25,756 nt of DNA from Welwitschia mirabilis (GCA_051453625.1 JBOZIK010000001.1:38557226-38582981), one strand, 5' to 3'. Shown: positions 8,830 through 19,355, counted from the stretch's first letter. Numbers and translations are program-made. The notes: a model not told the origin generated them from the sequence alone.

Positions 8830-9440
8830 TGATCATTATGATGAGAATATATGCATGAGTTGAGAAAATTAAAGTAAGTAATCTTCTAGGTAAAAACACA
8901 ATCCTTAGCATGCAAAGTTAAAAGATGCTTACCCTCTAATAGAGTAATCTCTATGAAATAACATGTCTTATAAACATCATTAAAGAAAAAAGTTTGTGCA
9001 TGAAGGATAGGACTAATGTAGCCAATGATTTCATAGTCAAACAAGTGAAAAATAAATGGAAAATTTGGAAGTTTGACATGGCATGAAATTCAAGCATAAA
9101 CTAAATCATTCAAATTTAAATCCAGTGTCCATTGCATGTTTACAAGGTTGCTAAAGAAATTGGAAAAATGTAAAGATCTAAAGTTTTATAAACCATTTCA
9201 GAAGTAGCAAATTCAACCAAAATAAATCCCTTAATGAAATATTATGTACGGGAAACTTTAACAACATGAGTAGTAAGCATATGTTTAATATCGTAGAAAT
9301 TAAAACATGATATGATATGAAATCAAAAATCTAAAGAAAAGATACATCAAATAGTAAAAGTATTGGACATCTCCTTAAATACACCATCTAGTGATGCATA
9401 ATGAACAACATAAAGTTCTAGAAGTTTGCCTTCCTTGAAA
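8830..9440 (-). pseudogene. L1 ORF1 (DUF4283-like RNA-binding protein) remnant
   Basis: On the minus strand, K-G-F-I-L-V-E-F-A-T-S-E-M-V-Y-K-T-L (about 9175-9230) is followed after a frameshift by W-T-L-D-L-N-L-N-D-L-V-Y-A and V-K-L-P-N-F-P. Then come D-Y-E-I-I-G-Y-I and I-E-I-T-L-L-E-G-K-H-L (about 8925-9135). This matches the DUF4283 region of plant LINE ORF1, which includes a V/I-x-L-P-x-L-P segment. Near 8840-8870 a C-x-x-x-H-H-N-D-H-x-I-S segment looks like a decayed CCHC knuckle. ORF1 proteins bind element RNA. The N-terminal start cannot be fixed; about 8390-8830 holds the ORF1 C-terminal part or inter-ORF sequence. Confidence 0.7.
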
Positions 9441-9462
9441 GAAGGTAATGAATTTTTAGGCA

Positions 9463-9480
9463 AACCAGTGTACACTGGTT
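9463..9480. repeat. 18-bp perfect palindrome
   Basis: AACCAGTGT (9463-9471) is followed without spacer by its exact reverse complement ACACTGGTT (9472-9480). It sits just outside the ORF1 end of the LINE, that is, on the 5' side of that element. Function unknown. Confidence 0.9.
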
Positions 9481-10599
9481 AGTATAGGTGCTCATGATAT
9501 TAATACTTATAAATATTAGATATTAATAGTTAATTAAGATTAGTTAAGTAATTACTATATGGTGTGAGAAAATAAAATACACCCAAATAAGATAAGAATA
9601 TTTAGGAAGTCTCATGGAAAAAGCATATCAAAATGGTTAGAGTGATGTGCAATAAAGAAAAAGAATAAGGCTTTGAAAAGATAGATAAAAAGAGGAAAAG
9701 AAAAGGCTATGTAAGTAAGATAAATATGAGAAAGAGTTTTTTTAAAAGAAGAAGACATGTTAAAGATTTTTTCCCCTTATATTAAAACTTCTATTCAAGA
9801 AATTTTTAATACTTTCAAACTTCAATGTAAAAATGTAAAAGATTAAAAAGAGATATTTTACAAAGAATAATATTTTCAAAGTTTCATTTATAGTAGAAGT
9901 TTCAAGGCTTGAACTATCTTTCTTTCCTATGTCCTATGAATACCCCCTCATTGTTATCCACATAAATAATAATAAAATAACCTCTTAAGGTGAAAACTCA
10001 AGTAAGAATGTCTCATTTAAGTAGTATTTTTAAAAGTTATGTTGAATAATTGAAATGTTATTTAGTAAGTTTCTTTATTATGTTATGATAAGTAACATTT
10101 CTAACATAATGTTTAAAATTATTTTTAATCTAAGACTATTGTTGGTTGCAACTCTATTTTTTTTAACTTAAGGACATTATAATATAATGTTATTTTCATA
10201 ATTTTATAGCTATAATCGATTGATGTTGAATGATGATATTAATGGATGGATGTAAATTCCAATTAGAACAAGATGTAAAAAAGTGAAAACATATTATTAT
10301 AGTGTGTTACATGTTATTGCTCACTTTGTATTACTAAAAATTTAGGAATACCATTTTTTATAAATAAAAAAATTTAGAAAGATCATTCATGATTCTAATG
10401 CAATTTGAACATTTTTCAAAGTTGGCATACTCTCTTCTTTTACGCATGTAGCCTTTTTACACTTAAATTTATATATATTTATCTCTTTGAAATTTAGTAA
10501 GTAATATATTTTGAAGCTATTAGTTTCATGTTTATTATTGAATTTAATCAAGTATTATCCTTATAATGTTGAAATGTTATTAAAATGGACTTATAATTA
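9481..10599. other. AT-rich stretch with no recognisable feature
   Basis: I see no coding signature, LTR boundary, TIR pair or structural RNA here. The sequence is AT-rich, with purine-rich runs around 9640-9740 that could be the 5' leader of the LINE on the minus strand. The stretch ends at the edge of the minus-strand Athila-like LTR at 10600. Confidence 0.6.
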
Positions 10600-12020
10600 T
10601 GTTGCGGTGCATATTTATGTAACGTTTATGTCCTAAGTAAAATCCTATTTAATTACAAATATAATGCACAAAAACAACATACTAATATAGATGGGAGTGA
10701 CCCAAATGTCATAATTGGTCAAAAGCCAAAATAGGAAATAAGAGAGTTACTTTCCATAAAGAAATACTTGCACAATGATTTATAGAAATAACTTGCAATG
10801 CATAAAAGTAAAATATAATACACTCATGCACAGCTAACCTAGGAAAAGAAATCAACAATGCACCTAACCTAAACTCATTCAGCATAACCTTTTTAAAGGT
10901 TGCCTTCATAACCTATATTGCTAAAGAAACTGTCATCAGATCAGAAGCAGCATAAGTTACGAGGATGAAAAATAATCACAAATTAAAATCATAAAAAGAA
11001 ATGTTTTTGTATTAATAGAACCACATCTATGTTACAAAGTAGTCGCGTCTTAATGGAGGAAATGCCACCCAACATCAAGGAAACATCTCTCTACAACTAT
11101 AAAGATAGATCTCCGGTCCTTCGATCTTCTATCATGAGAATTTTATGTGCAAATAAAGATAAGTAGGAGTCAAGGATGAGATTTCTATTTATTGACTCAA
11201 ATACACAACAACAAAAATAGAAAAGCATGGGTAAACCATAATGATCGCTTAAGGAAAAAATGGAAATAAAAGTGGTATAAGTTAGGTGCATGTTTAATAT
11301 AGACATTACAAAAGCATCGTCTGGCTTACTGTCTGGATGATAGAAGAGATAATGCCATCTCATAATTAATCCACATTAGCTACTAGATAGACTATAGTTA
11401 GCATCCCAATTGACACTCTTTGCACAGTTGTCCATACAGTCATCCAAATGATGAGATGGATGAGGGCCTTTGATAATTCTTTAATTATTTCATTAGCCTC
11501 AATGTTTGTAAGAAGTTGTCTTTAGAAATATAAAGTATTTAGATTTGTTTAAAATAGTATAAATCATCATCGAGATTGCGTGTTTTCATTCTTTTCATCT
11601 TAACTCTCCATTATCATGGAAACTAAGAATTTACCTATTTATTTACCTACAAACTACTCAAAATACCCTATCAAATATGCCTAAGTTGGTAGTGCAACAT
11701 AACTCCCTACTTAGCCTTATTAGTCCCTGACAAAACCAAGTAGTAAACCATGTTTGAGAGTCAACTTATTAGATAATAAAATAGCTAGGATACTTGAGGA
11801 AATTATCTCAAAAAGATTTGTAAAAATTACAAAGATACAAATTGAATGTTGAAATATTAAAAAAAACTAAACATTTCACTTGCCAGAAGCTTAACCAGTT
11901 AGTTGTCCAAGTCATCTTCTAGACGATGGAGGGGACGATAGGCTCAAAAAAAGTTTTTGAAATATAGAACCTATGACAAAATTTTTGTTTTTACAGATAA
12001 TCAGTCAAAGTAATAAAATA
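10600..12020 (-). mobile_element. 3' LTR of the minus-strand Athila-like element
   Basis: The left edge is set by alignment with the other copy. TGTTGCGGTG at 10600 is the reverse complement counterpart of the end ACTACAACA at 18666-18674. The right edge is set by the polypurine tract: on the minus strand AGTGGGGGAC is followed by TATTTTATTACTTTGAC, where TA would be a decayed TG. Length is about 1421 bp. Strong blocks shared with 17254-18674 (inverted) include 10690-10712, 11040-11060, 11112-11197 and 11350-11650. The small open frames here (10709-10909, 11097-11363) are not supported as genes. Confidence 0.75.
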
Positions 12021-12031
12021 GTCCCCCACTA
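12021..12031 (-). other. Polypurine tract of the minus-strand Athila-like element
   Basis: The minus strand reads TAGTGGGGGAC immediately before the LTR. Together with LTR alignment it fixes the LTR start near 12020. It would prime plus-strand DNA synthesis. Confidence 0.6.
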
Positions 12032-12260
12032 AATTAACTAGTTATGAATAGAAAATTTGTCCAAATATAATAAAATAGATCCTCATCATAAGAAATCAAA
12101 AGATAATCATGAAAACTCAGATACAAATGAGTACACCATAATGAAAAAAATAAAGTATCTATATCATATTAAAAGACAGTTTTTTTAGTAAAAAAAGAAT
12201 ATAGAATAGGAGATATAAAATAACAATATAAAATCACTTCCCTCGTCTATGCATAATGAA
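12032..12260 (-). other. Short untranslated segment between env-like frame and PPT
   Basis: AT-rich sequence after the env-like stop codon and before the polypurine tract. No feature is seen. Confidence 0.5.
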
Positions 12261-12490
12261 CTATGGCTCGATAGCTGTCTTAGGTATAAGAGGAGAAGAA
12301 GGAGAATGCTTAGGATCTATGAGGAAACGGACATCTAGAGATGTAGAGATAGATCTGACTGTCTCATTGTCCTAGATACGAATAACCTCAAAAATGTTTA
12401 TAGTCACATTCTTCTAAATGGAAATAATGCACTAGCACATGTCAACCATATGGTCCTCGATGTGCTGTACTCTCCTCTCAATAGATAGGA

Positions 12491-12599
12491 TCCTTTGCTC
12501 AAATATTTATTGTCTCTGATCAAGAGTCTGTGTCCTTTGATTGAGTACTTGTGTCCTCTGATCAAGTGCATAGATTATCTAATCAAGTGTATGGATATC
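12491..12599 (-). repeat. 21-bp tandem repeat encoding heptads (coiled coil)
   Basis: About five 21-bp units lie end to end. On the minus strand they encode L-D-Q-R-T-Q-V, L-N-Q-R-T-Q-T and L-D-Q-R-Q, then I-F-E-Q-R and I-L-S-I-E-R-R-V-Q-H-I. One residue of each seven is hydrophobic and the rest polar, as in a coiled coil. The repeat is inside the env-like frame and after its frameshift. A coiled coil suggests self-assembly of the protein, which is an inference. Confidence 0.75.
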
Positions 12600-13474
12600 T
12601 TTGTCCATGAAACCTCTGATGGTCTTGGTGATCTCAACTAGGAGAACCGAAATCTGCTTAAGTATAGCTCAAATCACAGGTCTTTGTAGCTGAAGTCTCT
12701 TTATCCTAGAACCTATATATCCATGTCTTATAAATAGTGAGCAAATGTTTGAATGTGTGATATATGCTACCCGCCCATGGGCTTTGGTATCTCATACTAT
12801 TTAAAGAGTACTAAGAAGAGGCATGAATAATTAAGTTTTTGAAGGTGTCATGCCTCTATCATAGATTTGAGTTTCCTCTAAATGAATGTAGGTAGGTCCA
12901 TCTGCTTTCCTTGTCTGAAAGTTGCTAAAATATGTAAAGATACCACCATGGCGTGAGTATCGTGGAAAGATGAGCTAATGTTATAAATCAGTCCTCTATG
13001 CAATGCTCTGTATGCATGGATTAGTTGAGTAACATTTACCTCTTATTGATCAGTAGTCAAATCAGCTGATATATCCAAAATGACACCCTAGGCTCGACAC
13101 TCCTCAGTACCATCAGCTAAGTGTATGTGCATACTCCCAACCTTACTAAGATCTGTGATAACTACAATGTGGGATGGGAGAATGGCTATCTCATAATCCC
13201 ATATAAATGCAATGATCATGTCCTGTAGCTGACCACGAGCGTCAGGTCACCTTTCTATGTGCATGGTGTCATAGAAATCTCTCATCTCTGATACATAATA
13301 AGATCCATGTGCATCTATAATCCATTGGAGCCATAGGTATATCAGTCTCTAGTCTATATTAGGATTAATATGGCTTATGAAGTCATTAAAATGCTACTCA
13401 ACATGGATGCTAGCAATCTGTATACTCAAGAAATGACTGTGTTAAGGTGGCGAATGTGTAGAATCCACATGCTC

Positions 13475-13484
13475 NNNNNNNNNN
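13475..13484. other. Assembly gap (10 N)
   Basis: Ten N within the N-terminal part of the env-like frame. The reading frame agrees on both sides at this size, so the real missing length may be 10 or 10 plus a multiple of three. Confidence 0.95.
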
Positions 13485-13537
13485 GCCTCCTACTCTACTA
13501 CCTTAGCCTCAGCCTTGGCTTATCTAGCTCTATGCAT

Positions 13538-15821
13538 ACATTCCTACTTAATTGAAACACAAAAATCATCCTGCAAAATGTAAAGACATGTTAAAAACGT
13601 CGCATGGATGCGCAATAATGATCCCTGAAATCGATAAAAGCTATGAAAAATACTAAAAATATGTCCTACTCCTCTTAAAAGTCATAATGCATTCCGAATT
13701 GGCTAAATAAGAGAGAAAAAATGCGAAAATATGAAAAAGTCAAAACTGGTATTTTTAGTGGGCCCCACATGAAGTAAAAGTTCAAAATGCTCAAATGAAA
13801 AATCTAATTTAACAAATTCGTAGAACACATTGAACTGATCAATTNNNNNNNNNNNNNNNNNNNNNNNNNNNNNNNNNNNNNNNNNNNNNNNNNNNNNNNN
13901 NNNNNNNNNNNNNNNNNNNNNNNNNNNNNNNNNNNNNNNNNNNNCATAGAACACATCAAACTAATTAATTTTGTTTAGAGGACCACTACATTTCAACCTA
14001 AGGTTTGCAAGAAAATAAGTACGAAAAGTGAAAATTTGAAAATACCTTATAAAATGCAAAAATGCTCATAACTTGAAAAATACATAGTGAAATTCAAATC
14101 CATAAGTCCCAAAATGAAGAGAATAAAAAACTAAATGATATATGTGAAAACTATGTGTTAAAAGGCTAAAAAAGAGGAGGAAAAAATGAAAAATATGAGG
14201 AGAGAGAAACATACCTCATTTTTGAAAATCTCTCACAATCTGATAATGAAATTGAGTGGAGCAAGTTTCTAAATGTTGGTACAAGCTAGACAAGTTATTG
14301 TCTCTTAAAGAAAAGGAAGAAAATGATAAAAAAATGAGAGAAATGAGGAAAAGGGGTTTGGGCCACAGTTTTATCGCATTGTCGGACGACAGACCTAGGA
14401 CGACTCTCAGGAAAAATTAGACCTTTGTCTACCCAGTGTTATCTAGATGACTAGGTGGATAATAGGATATGAAAAAGATTTTCAAAAAAGAAAAAGGTTA
14501 GCCAAAAAACTTAGGCTCAGATATGACCATTTAAGTAGCAGATCTGAATAAAAAAACTCAGAAAGACATAAAATTAAACAGAAAACTAAGAAAAACAAAG
14601 AAAAAAGGATAAATACACAAGAAAGAAAAAACTATGGCAAGAGAAAATAGACTATCTAGGTTGAAACATATAAGAAAAACTTCATGAATGTACCCAAATA
14701 GAAAAGGAAATCATGATAAACTTAGAACTCCATAAGCTATAAGGGAACTCATAAAAACTATGGAATGAAAAGATGTTCATTTTAGTTTTCCGAATGCTTT
14801 TTGAAAAATGATTTAACATAAAAGAAAAAAAAAGGGAGCTACTAATAATTAAGGTCCCATGAAAGAATAAGAAAATGCATAAATGATTTTGAAATCTTAA
14901 ACTCAAAAACCAAAGAAACACAGAGTGAAAATGGACAGAAGGAATACAAAGATTATTTACCTGTCCTAAGTACTTACCAGCAAACTTCCAAGGAAGACAT
15001 CATAATATCACCTTAGTAAATATGCATGAATGAATGTAAATACTTCGTAAAGTTCATTTGAAAAGGTAGTGGTTATAATGATAGTCAAATCTTCAAGTAC
15101 ATAGAACAATGAATGCTAAAATCAAAAACTACTTAGAAATAAACTCACCTACTCTCACCCCACAAACACATCTAAATCTTTAAAAGTGAAATAACTATGT
15201 GAAAATACTAAGAGTCTAAGAAATAAGTAATGCCTCTGATTACACCAGGACATCATTGATCCTTAACCTTAAAGTTTATTTCTTTTTCCATAATAAGGGA
15301 GTGCAACCATTGTTAGAGGAGTAAGGACCCACGAAGCACAACCAACTAACCCCCCAAGGAAGTTCCTGTAGCTACTAATACTACTAAAGGCTCCTTTCAA
15401 AAATATTCACCTCAATGTGGTAGAACATCAAGGTGACCATGTATTTTTCTTTAAAGCATAAAATATAATAGCTCATGGTCATTATTTCTCTCTTTTCCTT
15501 TTTTTTTTTGAAAAATTCCCTCATAATCATACACTCAAAAAGGCAAAGGTGAATAAGTAAGATAAAAGATAGAAAAGAATACTCCCAAAAAATACAAGAC
15601 CTTAATACTATTGAAAAAGGCATAAGAAATCAAGGCATCTTTCTTCAAATGAAGTCCATAGACATGGGAATGTCTTAAAATTTGGTGAATCCAATCTTAC
15701 CATTGTAAATGCCTAAGTATAAAACTAGTCATGAAACTCCATAAAGCAATACACAATTCAAGTTTGAAAGATGATTAGGTAATGTTATAATATCAACCAA
15801 AGGAGTAGGCTAAGAAAGAAA
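13538..15821 (-). other. AT-rich spacer between pol and the env-like frame
   Basis: About 2.3 kb with no supported gene. Its pol-proximal part (15000-15821) aligns in inverted orientation with 24689-25340 of the other copy, and 14040-14240 aligns with 25620-25756. Shared words include the block around 15330-15370 (ACCAACTAACCCCC) and 25140-25155 (GGGGGTTAGTTAG). The spacer is therefore an ancestral part of the family and not a later insert. It contains the 100-N gap at 13845-13944. Open frames at 14682-14921 and 15384-15623 are not conserved in frame between copies. Confidence 0.7.
13845..13944. other. Assembly gap (100 N) flanked by a direct repeat
   Basis: The left flank reads TAGAACACATTGAACTGATC and the right flank CATAGAACACATCAAACTAA: the same motif on both sides. 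The round size of 100 suggests an arbitrary gap length. A tandem repeat probably lies within it. Confidence 0.95.
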
Positions 15822-16398
15822 TCAGACAATAATGGGGAGGAAGTCCTCCTCATTAAGGAAAACCTCTAAAACAAGTACTTCTACTATGTTTATAGTTGCA
15901 TCTAAAGATACTATATATAATTTCAACTGTTGTTCATTAACCTTCTAGATCTCTCTATTCTCCAAATCTAAAATCTCAACTAACCCATTAAGATGTACTT
16001 TCTCTACAAGGTAAGGACCTAAGCATTTAGAGATTAACTTATTATACAAAAGATGAACTTTAGTATTATATAATAAGACAAGTTGACTGGGTTTAAACTT
16101 TTTATGAAAAATATTTTTATCATGTTTGAACTTTGCTTTGGATTTATGGATTAATTGACGATGTATGACATGAGTTCTTTTTTATCAAGATGGTCTAATT
16201 AGAATAGTCAATATTTAAGGTTTTCATGAAAATCCATAGGATTGAGTTGATAAGATGCATGATAATAATTATAACACACATCAACTAGTAAAACATAAGC
16301 TTTACCATATATAAGTTATATAACTACGATTTAGCAATCGATAATTAAGGTAAGAGAGTGTTTATGCATAAGAATCCTTAGCCATTCCATTTTTCATA
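15822..16398 (-). pseudogene. pol: Integrase C-terminal end of Athila-like pol, minus strand
   Basis: From 16398 leftwards the minus strand aligns with 24230-24688 of the plus copy. It shows Y-G-K-A-Y-V-L-L-V-D-like sequence, corresponding to the Y-G-K-x-C-x-L-P-x-E block of Athila integrases. Further on come L-G-P-Y-L-V-E-K-V-H-L-N-G, E-I-L-D-L and K-V-N-E-Q-Q-L-K, matching the G-P-Y and V-N-G-Q-R-L-K C-terminal blocks, and a stop at 15822-15824. This copy keeps 111 bp (37 codons) that the plus copy has lost. The catalytic core is absent because the copy is cut at about 16398. Confidence 0.75.
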
Positions 16399-16399
16399 G

Positions 16400-17253
16400 T
16401 GCCGTATGTCCTTCTGTTCTTACCAACTGCCTCTGTCTAAGCATTCGTTGCTGCTTCATCCTTCTCCCCCATTTCTCTTAACTGCCTCTACCAAGTGGGA
16501 TCCTTAATTGTGCCACCGCTCATACCTCACACCTCCTTCAACATCGTCGGCGCTCCAACGCTGCTTATCTTCATGGTCCATGCATCCCTTCACTCGTAGA
16601 CATCCACTAATTGCTACAATGCATTGCTACTAGCTGTGTCTGGAATTATTCTTCCCCTGAAATCGGCCATTTCTATCTAACTAATCTCTTAGTGCTAGCA
16701 TTACTGCTTAGCGTGGCCTCGAATGCTTCTTCCACTGATGTCTGACTATGCTTCATCTCAGTGTCTCCATCTACTAACACTTGTGCATAACCTTTCACGT
16801 GTTGGCACCTCATCTTCTTGCCTTTGCCTCACGTTTACTTTGCTTGGTGCTCTGTATCTGTGTCTTTCACATTTTAATTTGCTAGTTTCTTTGCCCTGTC
16901 CACTCGGCCTTTGCTGTCTGTGCATCCACACTCATTAGCAACGCCTTCCACCTGCATCCTGAATTGACTACTCACTGATGCAATTCCCTCTGCACCCTTG
17001 CACTTTCTGAAATGCATTCCCCTCCATCACAACATTAGCCCCCTTTCTCTGTTCTTGTCAAAACTCCGCTCTCTGCTGCATTTCATCCCAGTGCCTATTC
17101 CAGCCTTCTTCATGCCCTTAAAACTCCATGCAAATGCCCTCCACTAGCAATTTGAAATGCGGAATTACTATTGCCTCTAGTCTCCTTTCTCCCGAGTTCA
17201 TCACCTACCTACCTTACATCTCCTTCCATCCCCAGAAACACCCAGACATACAT
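16400..17253. other. GC-richer, CpG-containing, pyrimidine-rich block of unknown origin
   Basis: Composition changes abruptly. A 60-base line at 16501-16560 is 55% GC, against roughly 25-30% around it, and the + strand is strongly C+T-rich. CpG sites that are nearly absent from the neighbouring elements are common here, for example at 16541-16560. It lies between the broken end of the minus-strand Athila-like element and the 5' LTR of the plus-strand one, and matches neither. No convincing long frame was found on either strand: 16723-16938 is open on + but is only hydrophobic low-complexity sequence. No TIRs, TSD or tRNA-like box was seen. It could be a younger insert, a captured gene fragment or a non-coding transcript. 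Confidence 0.7.
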
Positions 17254-18674
17254 ATTCCATAGAAAATACACATAATTACTAGTTGCAATAATTCTCATAT
17301 AGGCTATTTTAAAATATATAAAACACAGAGATACATACCACTTAAAGAACTAAAATAAGACATATTTAATAATCATTTGAACAACTTACTAAATATACAA
17401 AAAATAGATGATAAACTATTAAATTTTCAATTCACCTATATATGTAAAAAGTGAGACATAAAGATATTAGATTGGTTTATGCTAGATTTTTACAATAATG
17501 AAGAGCTAAGAAGAATGATATAAAAACATGTTATCTTTATTAAATTTTATAGCATTTAAAGCAATTTATAATATTTCTTATCTAAAGTGAAATTCTTGTA
17601 AATATTAAGGCTAATGCGATATATAAATAATTATAAAAAATTCCTATTGTTTACTTCATTATCTAGATGACTATACAAATGCTAAAACACTTAAAAAAAG
17701 AGGATGCTAACTAGGATGAATCTAGTAACTAAGGTAGAATTGTTATGAGGTGGAATCATCTCCCATATTATCAGGATAATTAGTAGGATGATAATTGAAA
17801 TAGATGCTTCACAAAACTTCACCTAACTTTGGTCATTTATCTCTCAGTTTCTTGCGTGGTTGTTAGGGTTGTATCCATGCTTATTTTTTCTTATTTATTT
17901 ATAAGCTTGCCTTCATTAATAAATATCGACTCTACCGTCGACTCCTTCTTATCTTCATTTACACTAAAAATTCTAATGATAGGAAATCGAAGAACTAGAG
18001 ATCATCCATTATTATTATAGAAATTTATTATCCTTGGTATTAGATTATGTATCCTCCATTGAGGTGCTACCACTTTGTAACATGGATGTTGATTCAAACC
18101 TAATCTAAAAAACTCTTTTTCTATTTTCATATCTATATTTTGTACATATTCCTTGTAGTTTATGTTGCTTCTGATTCTGTGATAGCTTCTTTAGTAATAT
18201 AGATTATGAGGGTAACTGTTATTAAGGCTTAGCATAATTAATTTAGGTGTAAATTATTTACTTTTGTAGATTAACTTCACATAGTTTTATATTCTATTTG
18301 ACATATCTAATAGCTTAGATTGGTCTCAATCTAATAATAGCATTTCTTGATTAATCTAGATTATACGAGGCTGATCTCTGTAAAAGGTTGATATGTTAAT
18401 TGGATAAGAGTTTCACTTAGTTTAGATTTACGTTCATTTGCCTAAGTGTGTTTTCATTATTATTTCTACATTGCATTTTATTTTTACTTTAAAAGATACA
18501 TGTGTTTCATTCTTGAAATTAATTCTCTTTTTTATCACCTATGCCTTTAATAAAAATAGAACATTTGGGTCACTTCCATCTATATTAGTGTGTTATGTTA
18601 TATAAACTCTATATTTATTTGTGAATGATGGGATCTTCTTAAGAGTGTAACATCTGCACACACACACTACAACA
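17254..18674 (+). mobile_element. 5' LTR of the plus-strand Athila-like element
   Basis: The right end is well fixed: ACTACAACA at 18666-18674, three bases before the PBS, ending in CA. The left end is an extrapolation. The 1421-bp length of the other LTR puts it at about 17254, exactly where the GC-richer block ends, but clear similarity to the minus-strand LTR begins only at about 17480. Matching blocks include GGATGCTAACTA near 17702, TTAATAAATATCGACTC near 17915 and ACATTTGGGTCACTTCCATC near 18563. A short CA run (18657-18667) lies at the 3' end. Confidence 0.7.
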
Positions 18675-18677
18675 TCT

Positions 18678-18695
18678 TAGCATCATTATTGGAGA
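18678..18695 (+). other. Primer binding site (tRNA-Asp type), decayed
   Basis: TAGCATCATTATTGGAGA stands three bases after the LTR. It differs from the tRNA-Asp-complementary site TGGCGCCGTTGCCGGGGA at eight of 18 positions, and every difference is a G-to-A or C-to-T transition. Position and pattern together support the call. The host tRNA 3' end would prime minus-strand synthesis here. Confidence 0.75.
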
Positions 18696-19355
18696 AGCCT
18701 GCTTGGAGTTTGAGGATTATTATTACTGAGGTAAGTGTTTGGATTTTACTCTAGATATTTACCTATAGTAGCATTGTATGTTTATAGTAGTAGCGTAGTT
18801 TTTCTTTTTCATACTTTTTGTTTTTGTGTTCTAAAATAAATGCCCTCCAGATGATGCACCATGAAGATGGCCCATGTGCCTTGAGTTTTTTTCTTTTTTA
18901 AAAATTAGATTTTTTCTATCATTCCTTCTATCATCCAGATGACTCAGGCAAACAACAGTCTATTTTCAGTGTTTTTAGTATCTGTTATTTTATGTTTATG
19001 TTTTTTTGCATTTTTTTATTTTCAGTTTACTATTTATTCTATTATTCAAGGGTATCATTTAGATGACCATATGGATGATGTACACTGAATATAAACTAAG
19101 CATGCTAGGATGTGATAAATTCTAGTAAGAAAACAAAATATCAGAGAGAGAGCAGTTGTTCATTAAAGAAAAATCTGAGAAGGTTTGATTAACTTTGAAC
19201 TTAACTTAGATACACATACCATAGGCATGAAAAGTATTTTAAAAATTTCAAAAAAATAAATTTTTACATTTATTGTTTCAGAATCTAATGTTGCAAAAGA
19301 AATTTTTTTAGAAGATAGTTTAGAAGACAATTTAGAAGAAAACTATTTTATCAAT
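18696..19355 (+). other. Leader between PBS and gag
   Basis: Untranslated region of about 660 bp with no gene. It holds three copies of a GATGA-containing near-palindromic motif (18846-18870, 18930-18960, 19052-19080) that recurs elsewhere in both Athila-like copies. Confidence 0.6.

Larger units (their letters stand above)
6345..9450 (-). mobile_element. L1-type LINE, decayed and 3'-truncated
   Basis: Read from right to left, the minus strand gives ORF1 (about 9440-8830), an AP-like endonuclease (about 8385-8080 and beyond) and the first part of a reverse transcriptase (about 6690-6345). This is the layout of plant L1 LINEs. The RT breaks off before its catalytic box and passes into RTE-like sequence. 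No poly-A tail or target-site duplication was found. A 344-bp tandem duplication lies between endonuclease and RT. All frames are broken. Non-LTR elements insert by target-primed reverse transcription. Confidence 0.75.
12261..13537 (-). pseudogene. Env-like / third-ORF protein of the Athila-like element, decayed
   Basis: A long, better-preserved frame runs on the minus strand from an ATG at 13537 to TAG at 12261, about 425 codons, with one frameshift near 12745 and several single-base stops. After a short K/E/A-rich start it reads through E-M-R-D-F-Y-D-T-M (about 13250-13290), a G-V-I-L-D-I-S segment, and H-A-Y-R-A-L-H-R-G-L-I-Y-N-I-S then L-P-T-F-I and L-N-Y-S-C-L-F-L-V-L-F-K (about 12800-13020). 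This layout resembles the plant retrotransposon third-ORF family (F-Y-x-x-M early, R-x-x-H-x-I-x-x-N-I and L-P-Y-x-x-L-L-T later). The C-terminal part has heptad repeats. Function is unproven; env-like is a positional name. A 10-N gap lies near the N-terminus, and frame is kept across it if its length is right. Base composition is less AT-extreme than the neighbours. Confidence 0.65.
10600..16398 (-). mobile_element. Athila-like Ty3/gypsy element, 3' half, minus strand
   Basis: Read on the minus strand, the order is integrase C-terminus (16398-15822), a long AT-rich spacer, an env-like frame (13537-12261), a polypurine tract (12021-12031) and a 3' LTR (12020-10600). This is the arrangement of Athila-type Ty3/gypsy elements, in which an extra reading frame lies between pol and the 3' LTR. 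It matches the second, plus-strand copy at 17254-25756 in the LTR, at the pol end and in the spacer. Its 5' two thirds are missing: the match stops at about 16398, where a GC-richer block begins. Confidence 0.8.

Noticed and set aside
11097-11363. Open frame in the minus-strand LTR resembling the one at 17829-18020
   Set aside because: The peptides share I-L-M-I-x-x-R-R-T because the LTRs are homologous. The frame has no start or domain conservation outside that block, so it is LTR sequence.
16723-16938. Open frame of 71 codons in the GC-richer block
   Set aside because: Cys/Leu/Ser-rich low-complexity translation of a pyrimidine-rich strand. No domain, and no support beyond the absence of stops.
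16400-17253. Organelle DNA insert as an explanation of the GC-richer block
   Set aside because: No plastid or mitochondrial gene, tRNA or rRNA segment could be recognised. A search would settle it, so this is left open rather than claimed.
18657-18667. CA microsatellite as a regulatory site
   Set aside because: Only about five CA units at the LTR end, and not conserved in the other LTR copy.
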